Origin: Alphaproteobacteria bacterium
Lineage (GTDB): Bacteria; Pseudomonadota; Alphaproteobacteria; UBA9219
DNA: 5,130 nt
NCBI GenBank assembly: GCA_028693775.1
Contig: JAQUUS010000136.1
Coordinates: 1 to 5,130 of the forward strand
Direction of reading: 5' to 3'
In this document: positions 4,776 through 5,130 of the stretch, one piece after another
Layout of the letters: every line of letters begins with the position of its first letter
Position numbering within the stretch: the first letter of the stretch is position 1
The notes under the pieces: model-generated
Database searches by the model: none
Told to the model about the DNA's origin: nothing
The model's input: the letters and a program-made list of their open reading frames with translations, nothing else
Program-made: the position numbers and the translations under genes

Positions 4776-5130
4776 TCAGGCGAAAGAAGAGACCCTCCAC
4801 GCGACGCGAGACGGCGGCTCGAACGGGATTATTGTTTGCCCATCTTGAGTTAAAATCGGCTTAATGGCCTCGGGCCCGGCTTTTTCGAGAACGATCCGCG
4901 CGTTGTTGGGGGCCAGTCCGTAGAACAAAGGCCCATTGAAGCTTGCAAAAGTCTCGAGATTTTCCAGTTTTCCGGCTTTTTCGAAGATGTCGGCATACCA
5001 TCCGATGGCGTTGGGAGCCGTAAAAATCCCCGCGCATCCGCACGAAGATTCCTTGGCGCTCAGGGCATGGGGGGCGGAGTCGGTCCCGAGAAAAAACATA
5101 GGCGCGCCCGACGTGGCGGCGGCGACAAGC
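4776..5130 (-). CDS. pyrC: Dihydroorotase, class II (PyrC), C-terminal third (5' end outside window)
   Basis: The frame is open from the right edge to the TGA at 4778-4776 and gives 117 visible residues. It catalyses reversible cyclisation of N-carbamoyl-aspartate to dihydroorotate, step three of pyrimidine synthesis, in the cytoplasm. The visible part has the class II signatures: FLGTDSAPH at residues 13-21, whose Asp17 corresponds to the catalytic metal-site Asp (Asp250 in E. coli PyrC), then KESSCGCAGIFTAPNAIG at 26-43, NGPLFYGL at 65-72, and a C-terminal strand ending in the RVAWRVSSFA tail. The ATG at 5099 is an internal Met; the homologous frame continues to the window edge. The length and motifs match the short E. 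coli-like enzyme rather than the longer class I PyrC. It lies upstream of the ATPase pair on the same strand and may share their transcript. Confidence 0.96.
   Translation of the reverse strand, partial: LVAAATSGAPMFFLGTDSAPHALSAKESSCGCAGIFTAPNAIGWYADIFEKAGKLENLETFASFNGPLFYGLAPNNARIVLEKAGPEAIKPILTQDGQTIIPFEPPSRVAWRVSSFA

Overview
The window looks like a piece of an alphaproteobacterial chromosome. The left edge encodes the DNA-binding half of CtrA, the cell-cycle response regulator characteristic of Alphaproteobacteria. Codon use is GC-rich in the conserved genes and visibly more AT-rich in the small-gene cluster at about 480-1620. Genus or order cannot be decided from this sequence.

Layout: the 3' end of ctrA runs on the plus strand (1-416) and meets everything else head-on. 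All other genes lie on the minus strand and read right to left: the 3' end of pyrC (class II dihydroorotase, entering from the right edge), two adjacent PilT/GspE-type secretion or pilus ATPases (4724-3768 and 3768-2758, overlapping by one base), rlmN (2734-1625), a 175-base spacer, and three tandem small genes (1449-1153, 1097-810, 761-480), called copies C, B and A in transcription order. A near-perfect bidirectional intrinsic terminator at 432-466 closes both ctrA and the small-gene cluster. No stretch above 300 bases lacks a gene.

How the genes relate: pyrC (pyrimidine synthesis) and rlmN (23S rRNA/tRNA adenosine C2 methylation) are housekeeping genes. The two ATPases between them are paralogs, tightly coupled in translation, and resemble a PilT/PilU-style motor pair, but no other pilus or secretion gene is visible. 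Spacings of 51, -1 and 23 bases suggest pyrC, both ATPases and rlmN could share one transcript.

The least ordinary part is the array of three 93-98 residue paralogs with no family I recognise. Each has a charged N-terminal helix with a Trp and an Ile-Ala-Pro motif, two predicted membrane segments with a short loop, an Arg at the end of the second segment, and then exactly 20 residues ending in Pro. The repeating unit is about 350 bases and includes the leader. A short motif recurs at all four unit boundaries, and a possible decayed fourth 3' end lies upstream of the first gene. This array is the best candidate for an undescribed system here, but its function cannot be read from the sequence.
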